64,000 nucleotides of DNA from Trichopria drosophilae (GCA_030407085.1 CM059583.1:88852001-88916000), one strand, 5' to 3'; counted from the stretch's first letter, positions 10,496-20,406 are shown. The notes: generated by a model not told the origin, from the sequence alone. Translations and numbers: made by a program.

Positions 10496-10966
10496 CTAAA
10501 GCTTATGCTCAAAGTGATTGCCATGAACTTCTTGGCAATATCCCAAGCGATTATAAAAAGTCGATACGACTTTTTTAATCATATCTGGTTCTATAGCCGC
10601 GATCTCATCCCGTATTCGTTGTTTTACTTCCTCAATATTCACCGGTTTCGTTCGATACACTCTATCTTTGAGATAACCCCATAGAAAATAGTCAAGGGGC
10701 GTAAGATCCGGAGATCTTGGTGGCCATTCTATTACACCCCTTCGACCTATCCACCGTTCTGTGAATACATCACTCAAATAATTGCGAACATCTGTTGCAT
10801 ATTGGGTTGCTGCACCATCTTGCTGAAACCAAGTCTGATCGAAATCCTCGCCTACAATAACCTGAATAGCAGGGATGATGTCGTCCCTCAACATATCGTG
10901 GTATTTTTGACCAGTAAGGGTACCCTCGATGAAGAAGGTCCCAACTACCGCATTGTTTATAATGCT
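10496..10966 (-). pseudogene. DD41D mariner transposase, C-terminal half
   Basis: Reading on the minus strand gives FIEGTLTGQKYHDMLRD, then WFQQDGAATQYATDV with the second catalytic Asp (codon 10817-10819), RWIGRRGVIEWPPRSPDL and TPLDYFLWG with the third Asp (codon 10691-10693). The two are 41 residues apart, which defines a DD41D triad of the Tc1/mariner superfamily. It ends HGNHFEHKL. The open frame runs on upstream to 11032, but that part is translated terminal-repeat DNA. The DNA-binding domain and first catalytic Asp are absent. The transposase would cut and rejoin element ends at TA sites. Confidence 0.9.
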
Positions 10967-11809
10967 ACCATTAAATAGCCCGGGAAAAATCCTTAAACTT
11001 TTGTCTGAAACAATTTCCAAAGAAATGCACACCCTCTGAGATATTTCGCAGTCACGGGAGTTTTAAGTTTCACCTTGAAATGACCTTGCCGAAAAAAACG
11101 GCCATAGCATATTCGGACGTAAAATGCTCTTTCCGATTCCGTGAAAAAAAATAGGGGTTCCCATTTAAAAAAATTAACTTGACCTTGAAATAACCTTCAA
11201 GGTCAAATTCAATATCACCATTAAATAGCCAGGGAAAAATCCTGAAACTTTTGTCTGAAACATTTTCCTCGAAAATGCACTCCCGCTGAGATATTTTGCT
11301 GTTCCGGGACTTTTGGATCACCCTGTATATCGGTTTGAGCTATAAGAGACTCAGCGAGAGTAAAGTGATTAAGGGTAGGCCCGACTAACCAGGTCGGTAG
11401 TTATAAGATTTATCTCATTTATTCTCTTGCCATTTCATTCTGTTTAATATTGCAAACCTCAGTGTCAGTGCCTAATCCAAATTTATACCTACCCTATATT
11501 TCCCTTCTTAACAGACAAGTCAATCGCAAGATTGACATTTGGATCGTAGATCCTGTTGTCTTGTCTCTCCTATTCTTTCCTCCCACTATATGCATATTAA
11601 TAAATACTGAAGATATAACCTAAATCTCTTTCGTTTCATTTAATAATTATAGTAGCTATAGCAATCACGGCTCGTCAGGATATCGAGGCCCGTATGGGAT
11701 CGCTATCCTGAAGATAGCCTTCCGTCCCGTTATGCTGATTAGCGTAACGAACAGGAAGAATTATTATTAAACAGATATTCCGACTGTTGCGGTCCATCCG
11801 AACGTAACA

Positions 11810-12828
11810 GTCAGGAATTCTAATTGGTGGCACGGTGGGATATGCTGTCTTTTACTGGGTTTGATTGCTGTAAAATTTTCTTATTTTCCAAATGTTTAAA
11901 ATGATGAACTATAATTTTCGAGTAAAACTTGTTGAAAAGATTGGAGATGTTGAGTGTTTTATGAATGGCCGTGAAATATGATGGTTATTGAATATAATGA
12001 TGTTATTTAAATGTTGTGTCTAATCAACTTTTCTTTCAGCAGTGACTTTTAAGATTGTTAGAGTCAGTGTCCGCGAGCGAGAGTGAAATTTAAATTCTAA
12101 ATCGTTAGTAAATTCTTTAAGAAAACGATCGTAACCTTTTTTTTGTGTACTGAGTGATTCGGTTAGGTTCGAAAAGTTTCTATTCTTATTAATAATTCGG
12201 AGTATTAAAAATAATTTGTAAATTCTAAAAGCAGCGTTTTTTTTTTAAATTTAATATAGGCGTGACTGAAAGTTTTTCTGTTATAATTTCCCGCGAGTGG
12301 GTTTAAAAGAAATCAAATTTTCAATTTGACGTAGAATATAATATTTCAAATTAATTTATCGTATTTTTCATTGCGTCGAAATAACTATTTTCTCTGAATA
12401 AAAACATAGCGAGTATATTAAAGAAATTCGTGTATGTATATATATATGTATATGTATGTGTGTATACATGTTGAATGTTTATGTCGTTTAGACTGCTGAA
12501 CGCTCGGGTTTTGGAGTGAAAAAAACTACACACACTTTTCGGATCACTTTTAGCACTGCACCATTTATTGTCGATTGACGGATAACTAAAAAGTCTCTCG
12601 CGTAACACGGATCGTAAAATTACAATTTTGCTGAACGACAAGAGATTTGTCGCCGCATCGATAAACGATTTTGTGCGCCCGTGAGTCGGAGCCATTCTGA
12701 TTTGCACGTGCTGAAATTCTTCGTTAATTCGAAAAACGCGCTAGTAGCGCTGCGTAACATAGAAATCCGAAATTAAAAATAATATAAATTATTGGCTCGA
12801 TATAAATATGAATTCAAAACACAACACA
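11810..12828 (+). other. Gypsy leader region with PBS-like site
   Basis: After LTR1 comes a 15-nt spacer and, at 11825, TGGTGGCACGGTGGGAT. This matches the complement of a eukaryotic tRNA-Leu 3' end (TGGTGGCAGCGGTGGGAT) with one G missing. An intact version is at 23984. A 15-nt gap is longer than usual for a primer-binding site. The rest of the leader is AT-rich with a (TATG)n run at 12430-12470 and no gene. An ORF of 118 codons at 12351-12707 (minus) has no domain. Confidence 0.55.
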
Positions 12829-12957
12829 TGTATATGTGTATATATATCAGAATATCTGAATACATATGGAATATTTGATTTACTAAATTCAAATTTAAAT
12901 TCATAAAGTGTAATTAGTCTTTCAATTTGTCTTGAATCGTAAAAATATTTATATATA
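12829..12957 (-). repeat. Inverted copy of the 129-bp segment at 18447-18577
   Basis: ATATCTGAATACATATGG, TTTGATTTACTAAATTC and GTCTTGAATCGTAAAAATA all recur in reverse complement at 18447-18577 with very few differences. The two copies flank the nested mariner/MITE cluster. Confidence 0.85.
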
Positions 12958-13870
12958 CAGGGTGGCCGATTTATCTGAAGACATCGAAATATCTCGAGAA
13001 CTATGCACAAAATCAAAAAAGTTGTCGGATGAAAGTTGTTCGACACGAAGGGGGGCATCCAGTGATAATTAAATTTACCCCCTCCCCCATCCCTTGGAGG
13101 TGGAGTGGGGGCGAAACAATAAAACTTAAATAGGAACCCCCATTTTTTATTGCGGATTTGGATTCTCCGGAAAAAAGTACACGAATTTGACCTAGGAGCT
13201 ATTGCATTTTGGTTCACAGGTGGCGCTGTAATCGATAAAAATCCAAATTTATGCGAATACATAGAAATACCTCGAGAACTATGCACAGAATCAAAAAAGT
13301 TGTCGGATGAAAGTTGTTCGACACGAAGGGGGGCATCCAGTAATAATGAAATTTACCCCCTCCCCCATCCCCTGGGGATGGAGTGGGGGCAAAAACAATA
13401 AAACTTAAATAGGAACCCCCAGTTTTTATTGCAGATTTGGATTCTCCAATATTGACAATTTTCGCCCGCGTAGCGGATATGGAATACGGTCATTCTAACA
13501 AAGCCGGGAAAAAATACATTTAGCGTTACCCAGGAACAACGACGTGGACGTAGTATTTTTCTTTTCGCTTTGGGGTGCTTGTTTTACGTGAGTCCCCTTG
13601 CCTCTCACTGTCTCACTGTTCACTTACTTGAGTAAGTGTTCGAAATGTTGACCTTCCACTTCAATGCATTTATTTATTCTTTCTTCAAATGACTTTATAC
13701 ATGATAGAATCATATCTGCAGAAATTTCTGCGCAAGCAGTTCTTATGCGTTCCACCATGTTTTCACGAGTCGTTGGTACTTGTTCATAAACCTTACCTTT
13801 TAGGTAACCCTATAGGAAGAAATCCAGAGATGTTAGATCAGGTGACCTCGCAGGCCAATTAATGGGTGTA
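12958..13870 (-). mobile_element. Truncated DD41D mariner (element A), antisense, interrupted by element B
   Basis: Starts at a TA with CAGGGTGGCCGATTTATC, the same terminus as element B. It contains two tandem terminal sub-units (12958-13250, 13250-13440), then the sub-terminal segment also found at 16751-16920, then the transposase 3' end on the minus strand. It stops at 13868-13872 where element B begins at a TA inside the transposase gene. No remainder of A is found after B, so the rest was deleted. Confidence 0.8.
13637..13868 (-). pseudogene. DD41D transposase fragment of element A
   Basis: On the minus strand this encodes the last 77 or so residues of the same transposase as element B: NWPARSPDLTSLDFFL, a stop in place of the Trp of the family (TAG for TGG), then GYLKGKVYEQVPTTRENMVE through GQHFEHLLK. 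It is truncated at its N-terminal side exactly where element B was inserted. Near-identity with B shows the two copies are recent relatives. It also preserves the uninterrupted downstream sequence GTGAACAGTGAGACAGTGAG, which is the empty site of the 553-bp insert in B. Confidence 0.9.
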
Positions 13871-14258
13871 TACAGGGTGGCCGATTTATCTGAAGACATC
13901 GAAATATCTCGAGAACTATGCACAGAATCAAAAAAGTTGTCGGATGAAAGTTGTTCGACACGAAGGGGGGCATGCAGTGATAATGAAATGTACCCCCTCC
14001 CCCATCCCCTGGGGGTGGAGTGGGGGCAAAAACAATAAAACTTAAATAGGAACCCCCAGTTTTTATTGCAGATTTGGATTCTCCGGAAAAAAGTACACCA
14101 ATTTGACCTAGGAGCTATTGCATTTTGGTTCACAGGTGGCGCTGTAATCGATAAAAATCCAAATTTATCTCAAGACATTGAAATACCTCGAGAACTATGC
14201 ACAGAATCAAAAAAGTTGTCGGATGAAAGTTGTTCGACACGAAGGGGGGCATCCAGGG

Positions 14259-15128
14259 GGCAAATAGGGACAATTTGATCCCTTTATGAAAATTTAATAT
14301 TAAAAATTCTAATATTAGAATTTTTAATATTAGAATTTAGTAATATCAATTGCGAAAATTGTTATTCTGAATATGAAATTTCAATAATGTCCATTCGAAA
14401 AATTAAGATTATGAATAATTGATATTCTTCATATTAAAAATCAAAACTGATTACATAAAAATTGTGCATACAATATGGAAGCAATTTTATAAATAAGTTT
14501 TCTACCTTCAATAAAATTACATTTTAGGTTTTAAATTTATTATTTAATAAACAAAAAGAGGACATCACGCAATCCATTAAAAAACGCGTCATGTCCCTTC
14601 ACTCAGCTCATTCATTCTCTCTCTGTATGTTTTTTCCGAAATGAGAATAAATAAGCTGAGCATTGGCGGTCAAACCAGCTTCTATTAAACAAAACTTAAC
14701 TCTTCCTTCATTTGGGGATTTCGTCGCCATCTACCGGACCCCGAGAGAACTCACGTGATTTCATACATGTACATCGCTTGCATTTCGGCCATCACCGGCG
14801 CCGGTTCTGTTACATAACGCTAGAGGGCGACATAACTCGAAAATAAAGTAGCATATCATTTTATACATAAGTTGAGTCACACGTAACCAGTTCACTTACA
14901 TTTTTCTCTACTTTCCTGAAGGGAAGTAAATGGATATCGCGACTTTCTAATCCCCATATTAAAATTTAGTATTCACGGTCTCTCAGTGTAAGACTTCAAT
15001 GTTTTTGAAGTCCATTGTATTGGTAGTAATTCGGTCGGAGGTCACTTTGCTTTTAGAATAACAACTTTCCGTTTACGTGACTATTTTTTGTCTACCCTTC
15101 ATTGCTTTAATCGAATTGCAAGTTAAAA
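14259..15128 (+). other. 5' non-coding part of mariner element B
   Basis: AT-rich, with a palindromic AATATTAGAATTTTTAATATT block near 14300-14340 and no gene. It separates the left terminal arm from the transposase start and presumably contains its promoter; no promoter element is clear enough to call. Confidence 0.45.
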
Positions 15129-16167
15129 ATGAATCCTGCTACAGTTCCCGAAAAAATCGAAATGATTCTTATTTATGGTGAATGTAAGAGGAATATTGAC
15201 GATGCTGTTGCGTTGTATGCTGAGCGTTTTCCAGATAATGCTCGCTCGCGTTCTTTTTTTTACAAAGTTGTGGTTTGTGAAAAAAAGGAAGCGAAGATTA
15301 ACAGTTCCAGGAGAAGCTAACGAAGTAGCTGTACTAGCAGCTATTCACCAAAATCCACATGTAAGCACACGACAATTACATCGCGATTCCGGCATTTCCA
15401 GAGGCAGTATTCAAAGAATATTGCATCGTCACAAGTTTCACCCATATCATATTTCACTGCACCTGGAACTAGATGGCGATGATTTTCATAACCGCGTGGT
15501 GTTTTGTGAATGGGCATTTCAAAAAATGCAAACGAACCACAATTTCTTTGCTAATGTATTATTTTCAGATGAATCTACATTCACGAACTATGGTGGCGTC
15601 AATAGGCATAATATGCATTATTGGAGCGTAGAAAATCCCCATTGGTTACGACAAGTTAATCATCAACGTCCTTGGTCGGTGAACGTTTGGTGTGGAATCA
15701 TAGGAAATAAACTCATTGTTCCTTATTTCATTGAAGGTAATTTGAATGGAACAAAATATCGAGATTTCCTAGAACAAGAAGTACCATTACTACTTGAGGA
15801 TATTGCTATGGACGTCCGACGGACAATGTGGTTTCAGCATGATGGTTGCCCAGCACATTTTTCAAGAGTAGCAAGGGAAATACTAGACCGTGATTACAAT
15901 GGTAGGTGGATTGGTAGAGGTGGCCCCATTAATTGGCCTGCGAGGACACCTGATCTAACATCTCTGGATTTCTTCCCATGGGGTTACCTAAAAGGTAAGG
16001 TTTATGAACAAGTACCAACGACTCGTGAAAACATGGTGGAACGCATAAGAACTGCTTGCGCAGAAATTTCTGCAGATATGATTCTATCATGTATAAAGTC
16101 ATTTGAAGAAAGAATAAATAAATGCATTGAAGTGGAAGGTCAACATTTCGAACACTTACTCAAGTAA
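15129..16167 (+). pseudogene. DD41D mariner transposase, nearly complete, one frameshift
   Basis: Starts at ATG 15129 (MNPATVPEKIEMILIYGECK) with a helix-turn-helix N-terminus, shifts frame within about 15255-15300 near runs of T and A, and continues to 16167. Catalytic residues are intact: FSDEST (codon 15568), QHDGCPAHF (codon 15841) and TSLDFF (codon 15967), with 41 residues between the last two, so DD41D. STRQLHRDSGISRGSIQRIL fits the second helix-turn-helix. The total of about 345 residues is normal for the superfamily. The known reaction is cut-and-paste transposition at TA. One frameshift is the only clear lesion, so an active relative probably existed recently or still exists in the genome. 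Confidence 0.92.
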
Positions 16168-16182
16168 GTGAACAGTGAGACA
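16168..16182 (+). repeat. 15-bp target site duplication (left)
   Basis: GTGAACAGTGAGACA here is repeated at 16736-16750 on the other side of a 553-bp segment. The antisense copy of the same mariner (about 13606-13640) has the sequence once only. Confidence 0.92.
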
Positions 16183-16735
16183 CTTATACAGTTTGTTTTA
16201 GGTGCCTTACCTCCCGTCCGGGTTCAAAGCACCCCCCCCCCCCCACGGGGGATTGGGGCCAAATTTGGGTGATGCGCCAGCACCGCTGGTTGTGCACCCC
16301 TATCAAGGTAGTGTATCAATTCAGCTACCACATTATTAGCAACAAGCTGCCTGTCTTGATGCTTCTGTTGGTTCAGAGAAACCTTTCTAGCGTTGCCTCT
16401 ACCCGCCAGAATCCAACTCCTATTTGCGGATGGCTACCAGGTGGACACGGCACGCCGAAACGCTCCCCCGTGTGGAACCCACCTGGTAGGGGCTTGACAC
16501 CGCACCCCAGCTCCCCAGTACGGTGAGTATCTCGAGTCGTTTTACGATCAGGCATTCGTCGGCACAGACCAGCCGAACGATCGAGTCCGTGAGGTCGTCA
16601 ATTCTCAAAACTTGCTAAGAGAGGCGGTGTCATTCAAAGCATTGCTCCTCTTCGAGCTCGGGCACTTCGACCCCTCACTCTTCCATTGCGGACGGAGATA
16701 CTCGCTCCGCCCTCTTCCACAAGTCCCCTGCGGGG
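16183..16735. mobile_element. 553-bp insertion with 15-bp target duplication, probably non-LTR-derived
   Basis: Begins CTTATACAGTTTG and ends CCCCTGCGGGG, flanked by the 15-bp duplication. It contains a run of about 14 C near 16230 and is GC-rich. It has no long terminal repeat and no inverted termini. The long duplication is typical of target-primed retrotransposition, so a 5'-truncated LINE or SINE is likely. Read on the minus strand it ends with a G-run, GTGCTTTGAACCCGGACGGGAGG and CTGTATAAG, which would be the 3' end. Short frames within it show no domain. Confidence 0.75.
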
Positions 16736-16750
16736 GTGAACAGTGAGACA
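16736..16750 (+). repeat. 15-bp target site duplication (right)
   Basis: Second copy of GTGAACAGTGAGACA; mariner sequence resumes with GTGAGAGGCAAGGGGACTC. Confidence 0.92.
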
Positions 16751-17686
16751 GTGAGAGGCAAGGGGACTCACGTAAAACAAGCACCCCAAAGCGAAAAGAA
16801 AAATACTACGTCCACGTCGTTGTTCCTGGGTAACGCTAAATGTATTTTTTCCCGGCTTTGTTAGAATGACCCTATTCCATATCCGCTACGCGGGCGAAAA
16901 TTGTCAATATTGGAGAATCCAAATCTGCAATAAAATCTGGGGGTTCCTATTTATGTTTTATTGTTTTTGCCCCCACTCCACCCCCAGGGGATGGGGGAAG
17001 GGGTAAATTTCATTATTACTGGATGCCCCCCTTCGTGTCGAACAACTTTCATCAGACAACTTTTTTGATTCTGTGCATAGTTCTCGAGGTATTTCAATGT
17101 CTTCGGATAAATTTGGATTTTTATCGATTACAGCGCCACCTGTGAACCAAAATGCAATAGCTCCTAGGTCAAATTGGTGTACTTTTTTCCGGAGAATCCA
17201 AATCTGCAATAAAAAATGGGGGCTCCTATATAAGTTTTATTATTTTTGCCCCCACTCCACCTCCAGGGGATGGGGGAGGGGGTAAATTTAATTATCACTG
17301 GATGCCCCCCTTCGTGTCGAACAACTTTCATCCGACAACTTTTTTGATTCTGTGCATAGTTCTCGAGGTATTTCAATGTCTTCGGATAAATTTGGATTTT
17401 TATCGATTACAGCTCCACCTGTGAACCAAAATGTAATAGCTCCTAGGTCAAATTCGTGTACTTTTTTCCGGAGAATCCAAATCCGCAATAAAAAATGGGG
17501 GTTCCTATTTAAGTTTTATTGTTTCGCCCCCACTCCAGCTGCAGGGGATGGGGGAGGGGGTAAATTTAATTATCACTGGATGCCCCCCTTCGTGTCGAAC
17601 AACTTTCATCCGACAACTTTTTTGATTCTGTGCATAGTTCTCGAGATATTTCGATATTCGTCTTCACATAAATCGGCCACCCTGTA

Positions 17687-18332
17687 TGGGTCATTCTCCC
17701 TCAACCGGTGAACCCGCCTACCCAAAATTGGTTTCAATAAAAATGATCGAGTAAAGGCTTAAAATTCATAAAAAAATAAGGGCTATCAAATGCCGTATGC
17801 ACATTTTTATTATCCAAAATGGCCGACCCAATATGGCGGCCAAAATGTAGAATTCGATTTATAACAATTTTCAGCGACCACCAGAATCCCCGAGTAATGA
17901 GAATTATTCAAGTAAATTTATATTCCAGGTATTTCATCCGCCATTTTGGATTTTGAGAATCTGGTACCAAATTCGTATTCTGCCACCTTCATAATCCCCC
18001 GTGTAATGAGAGTTATTCAAGTAAATTTATATTCCAGATATTTTATCCGCCATTTTGAATCCGCCATTTTGGATTTTGAAAATCTGATGATGGATTCGTA
18101 ATCAGCGAACCCAAAAACACCGTAAGTGAATGTCTCCTTTGCGATTAAAAATTGTTATAAATCGAATTCTACATTTTGGCCGCCATATTGGGTCGGCCAT
18201 TTTGGATAATAAAAATGTGCATACGGCATTTGATAGCCCTTATTTTTTTATGAATTTTAAGCCTTTACTCGATAATTTTTATGGAAACCAATTTTGGGTA
18301 GGCGGGTTCACCGGTTGACGGAGAATGACCCA
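17687..18332. mobile_element. 646-bp foldback MITE with TA target
   Basis: Ends TGGGTCATTCTCC and GGAGAATGACCCA, flanked by TA at 17685-17686 and 18333-18334. Arms of about 180 bp are near-perfect inverses (CAACCGGTGAACCCGCCTAC left, its inverse right; also the CCAAAATGGCCGACCC region). It sits directly against the right end of mariner B and uses the same TA. Its centre holds two copies of a dispersed unit with CCGCCATTTTGGATTTTGA and ATTCGTA. Confidence 0.9.
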
Positions 18333-18360
18333 TATATATACGTTATACATATATATAATT

Positions 18361-18444
18361 TTTAAGAACGGCTGACGCCCTGTAAAAGTAAGTATTTGGC
18401 ATTTCGAAACTCCATACGTGACCTCGGAAAAATCACGCGTCACA
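18361..18444 (-). repeat. Inverted 5' fragment (84 bp) of the LTR at 18983-20406
   Basis: The reverse complement begins TGTGACGCGTGATTTTTCC and runs to CCGTTCTTAA, matching the first 85 or so bases of the solo LTR at 18983 with a few changes. Confidence 0.85.
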
Positions 18445-18446
18445 AT

Positions 18447-18577
18447 ATAAATATTTTTACGATTCAAGACAAATTGAAAGACTAATTACACTTTATGAAT
18501 TTAAATTTGAATTTAGTAAATCAAATATTCCATATGTATTCAGATATTCTGATATATATACACAAATACATGTATAT
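18447..18577 (+). repeat. 131-bp segment repeated in inverse at 12829-12957
   Basis: See the matching copy on the left side of the nested cluster; key words are TTTACGATTCAAGAC, GAATTTAGTAAATCAAA and CATATGTATTCAGATATTC. Confidence 0.85.
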
Positions 18578-18589
18578 ATATGTTTTGTG

Positions 18590-18867
18590 GTAATTTTGCG
18601 GACTTTTTTTAAACAGATCGGTCCTTTGGCGGACTTTTTGTCATTTCGCGGACCGTCCGCGAAAAGAAAGTATTTTTCTGGTAATTTCGAGGACTTTTTT
18701 TTATACATGATGGGCATTATGCGGACCCTATGTTTTTGCTATAGGGAACATAATTTCGCACCAAACTTTAGGCACAACTAGGTCTAGGCGAGGTTTGGTA
18801 GGGTTGGGTTAGGATAGTTTTTAGCGGGGGGTCTGGGGGGCAGAGCCCCCCAGCGCACGCAGCCTAG
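18590..18867 (+). mobile_element. Non-autonomous Helitron, 3' end well defined
   Basis: A perfect 9-bp stem CTGGGGGGC / GCCCCCCAG with AGA loop (18833-18853) is followed after 10 nt by CTAG at 18864-18867 and then T, the hallmark of a Helitron 3' terminus inserting between A and T. Upstream are GGTTGGGTTAGG and several GCGGACTTTTT words. The 5' TC end is not certain; ATCGGTCC near 18616 is one candidate. There is no Rep/helicase coding sequence, so mobilisation would be in trans. Confidence 0.72.
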
Positions 18868-18982
18868 TTAAGCTTGATAAGATCCAAATAGACCAAATTT
18901 AATTTTTCCCGAAGTCCGCAAAATGACCGATACATAGACGAGTTATATATAAAAAAATCGGGTATAATATATATATATATAT

Positions 18983-20406
18983 TGTGACGCGTGATTTTTC
19001 CGAGGTCACGTATGGAGTTTCGAAATGCCAAATACATACTTTTACGAGCGCCAGCCGTTCTTAAACGGCAAAACCGAATTCCCAAAGTTCCAAATTGCCA
19101 AAGTTAATTGAAATACCCAAACGAACAGCTAAAATGCTCGCGACCAACTCAAACTCGGAGAGACGTGAGGTCGGGGAAGGAACAAAGTTTAACTCGCAGA
19201 AATAAGCCGAACACGATGATTATAAACGGAAATATTTAATTAATCTTAGAATCGGTTACAATGCGGTACCGTCCACGCAGGTACCGAAGATATGCCAAAA
19301 AATAGTAAAAAGTGAATGTGATTATAAGAACCGGAACAAGATCTAATATAGAAGAAAGCGAACATATAAAACGCGGCGTAAATATCTTATACTCGCGGAT
19401 GAGTGCCACACAAAGTACTCACAATAGATTCTTCGTCTCGAGAACCACGACGATGAGGGACGAGGAAGAGGCTCCAGTCCTGGCGACGTCGCAAATCCAG
19501 GGACCGCCCCTCACTCATTCACACGCACACGCACGACCGAGAATCCGGGCGCACGAGGCGAGCTTCCCGGAACCGAAGTTTTACCGCGGCGAAACACTGA
19601 CCGCTCATAACCCAAAATCCCAAAAACCCAAGGTTCAGCGGTACCGCCTGCCTCGTCGCACTTACGCGATGGTACGGAACGACTTCGTACCTACCGGAAT
19701 ACGCGACCGAAAATCCCAAAGACCAGTTTCCCAAAAATTCCCGAATTCTATACCGCGCGGTGTATTACAGCCTAGCACCGAAACGAGAATGGTCGGTAGT
19801 GCCGCAGAAGCGAAGTCGTTGTCGGCGATGAAGAAGAGGGGGTAGAAGCAAGAGGCGTTGGCGAAACGGCGACGGCGACGGCGGCGGTGAGGCCGGTTAT
19901 CCGTGGCAATCGTCGACGAAACTTGCGGCGAAGTAACTTGATCGGCGTCGTCCAATCGGATTTCATCCTTATCTCTCGTCCGGACGAACGAGACTAAGCG
20001 ACAACGAGACTGTTAACTTGTCGAGGTGTTAGCGTTCCCAAGACGGCGAACGTGGGACCGATGGTTGTAGATACCGAGACTCCATTGCAGTTGAAAGTCG
20101 TCGAGATGTTAAAACATGACGGTGCCCTAACGGGCGAGATACCGTAGCCAACAGCCGTTCGTCTTACCACGATGTTCTAGATGTCCTCCAGATCTTGAAG
20201 AACCGTACCACAGGTGACTACCTGACCGACGGTCGAAACTTGCACCACTACACACACAAAATTCAGCATAATTTCCCATTCATACTTCCATACTAATCCG
20301 ACGCTAGCGCTCTTCCTCGTCGATTCTCGACTTGCTAGGTGTTACGCGAGACCCAATGAAAGAGACAGAAGCTGCGATTACAGGGTATCTAATATACCAC
20401 ATCACA
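18983..20406 (+). mobile_element. Solo LTR of another LTR element, inside an (AT)n run
   Basis: Begins TGTGACGCGTG and ends CATCACA (TG...CA with short inverted match), 1424 bp, flanked on both sides by (AT)n, so a 4-bp ATAT duplication is likely but cannot be proven in a simple repeat. No primer-binding site follows; the (AT)n resumes and the gag start of the outer gypsy comes 22 bases on. Open frames within it (for example 19312-19845) have no domain. Its 5' 84 bp recur inverted at 18361-18444. Confidence 0.65.

Larger units (their letters stand above)
9462..11325 (-). mobile_element. Mariner-like element with iterated terminal arms, inserted in LTR1
   Basis: Ends CAGGGTGATCC and GGATCACCCTG are flanked by TA on both sides (9460-9461, 11326-11327), the Tc1/mariner target. 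The uninterrupted LTR2 has GTTGATATATATTGG at the equivalent point. The left arm holds about three tandem versions of one sub-unit (starts near 9462, 9741, 9995, each with AACTCCCGGAACAGCGAAAT-like and TTTGACCTTGA words); the right arm holds about two in inverse order. Between them lie a (GTGTGC)n run and a transposase remnant. The N-terminal half of the transposase is missing, so it is non-autonomous. Confidence 0.9.
8916..11809 (+). repeat. 5' LTR (LTR1) of the gypsy element, split by a mariner
   Basis: Begins TGTTACGTTCG and ends CGAACGTAACA, an inverted terminal match. Its two parts (8916-9461 and 11326-11809) align with the uninterrupted LTR2 at 27128-28139. Without the mariner it is about 1.03 kb, LTR2 1012 bp. 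Differences between them (single bases, plus a short deletion of about a dozen bases in LTR2 before TTTCCTCCC) indicate an old insertion. Confidence 0.9.
13873..17684 (+). mobile_element. DD41D mariner with long iterated terminal arms (element B)
   Basis: Left end TA-CAGGGTGGCCGATTTATC, right end (inverse) GGCCACCCTG-TA. The left arm (13873-about 14258) has two sub-units, the right arm (about 16922-17684) three. Each sub-unit of roughly 240-300 bp runs from the ATCTCGAGAACTATGCAC word through TTGTTCGACACGAAGGGG, TCCGGAAAAAAGTACAC and GTTCACAGGTGGCGCTG to ATCGATAAAAATCC. The transposase lies between them on the plus strand. Removing the 553-bp insert at 16183-16735 leaves about 3.2 kb. It is nested within element A, which is nested in the gypsy leader. 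Confidence 0.88.

Noticed and set aside
10112..10684. 190-codon plus-strand frame with poly Val-Cys
   Set aside because: Crosses a GT microsatellite and the antisense of a transposase.
12351..12707. 118-codon minus-strand frame in gypsy leader
   Set aside because: No domain; contains translated (TATG)n repeat.
16269..16608. Short frames inside the 553-bp insert
   Set aside because: No domain and overlapping on both strands; insufficient to call a protein.
19312..19845. 177-codon frame
   Set aside because: Lies in an LTR-like unit; composition-driven and overlapping frames on the other strand are equally open.
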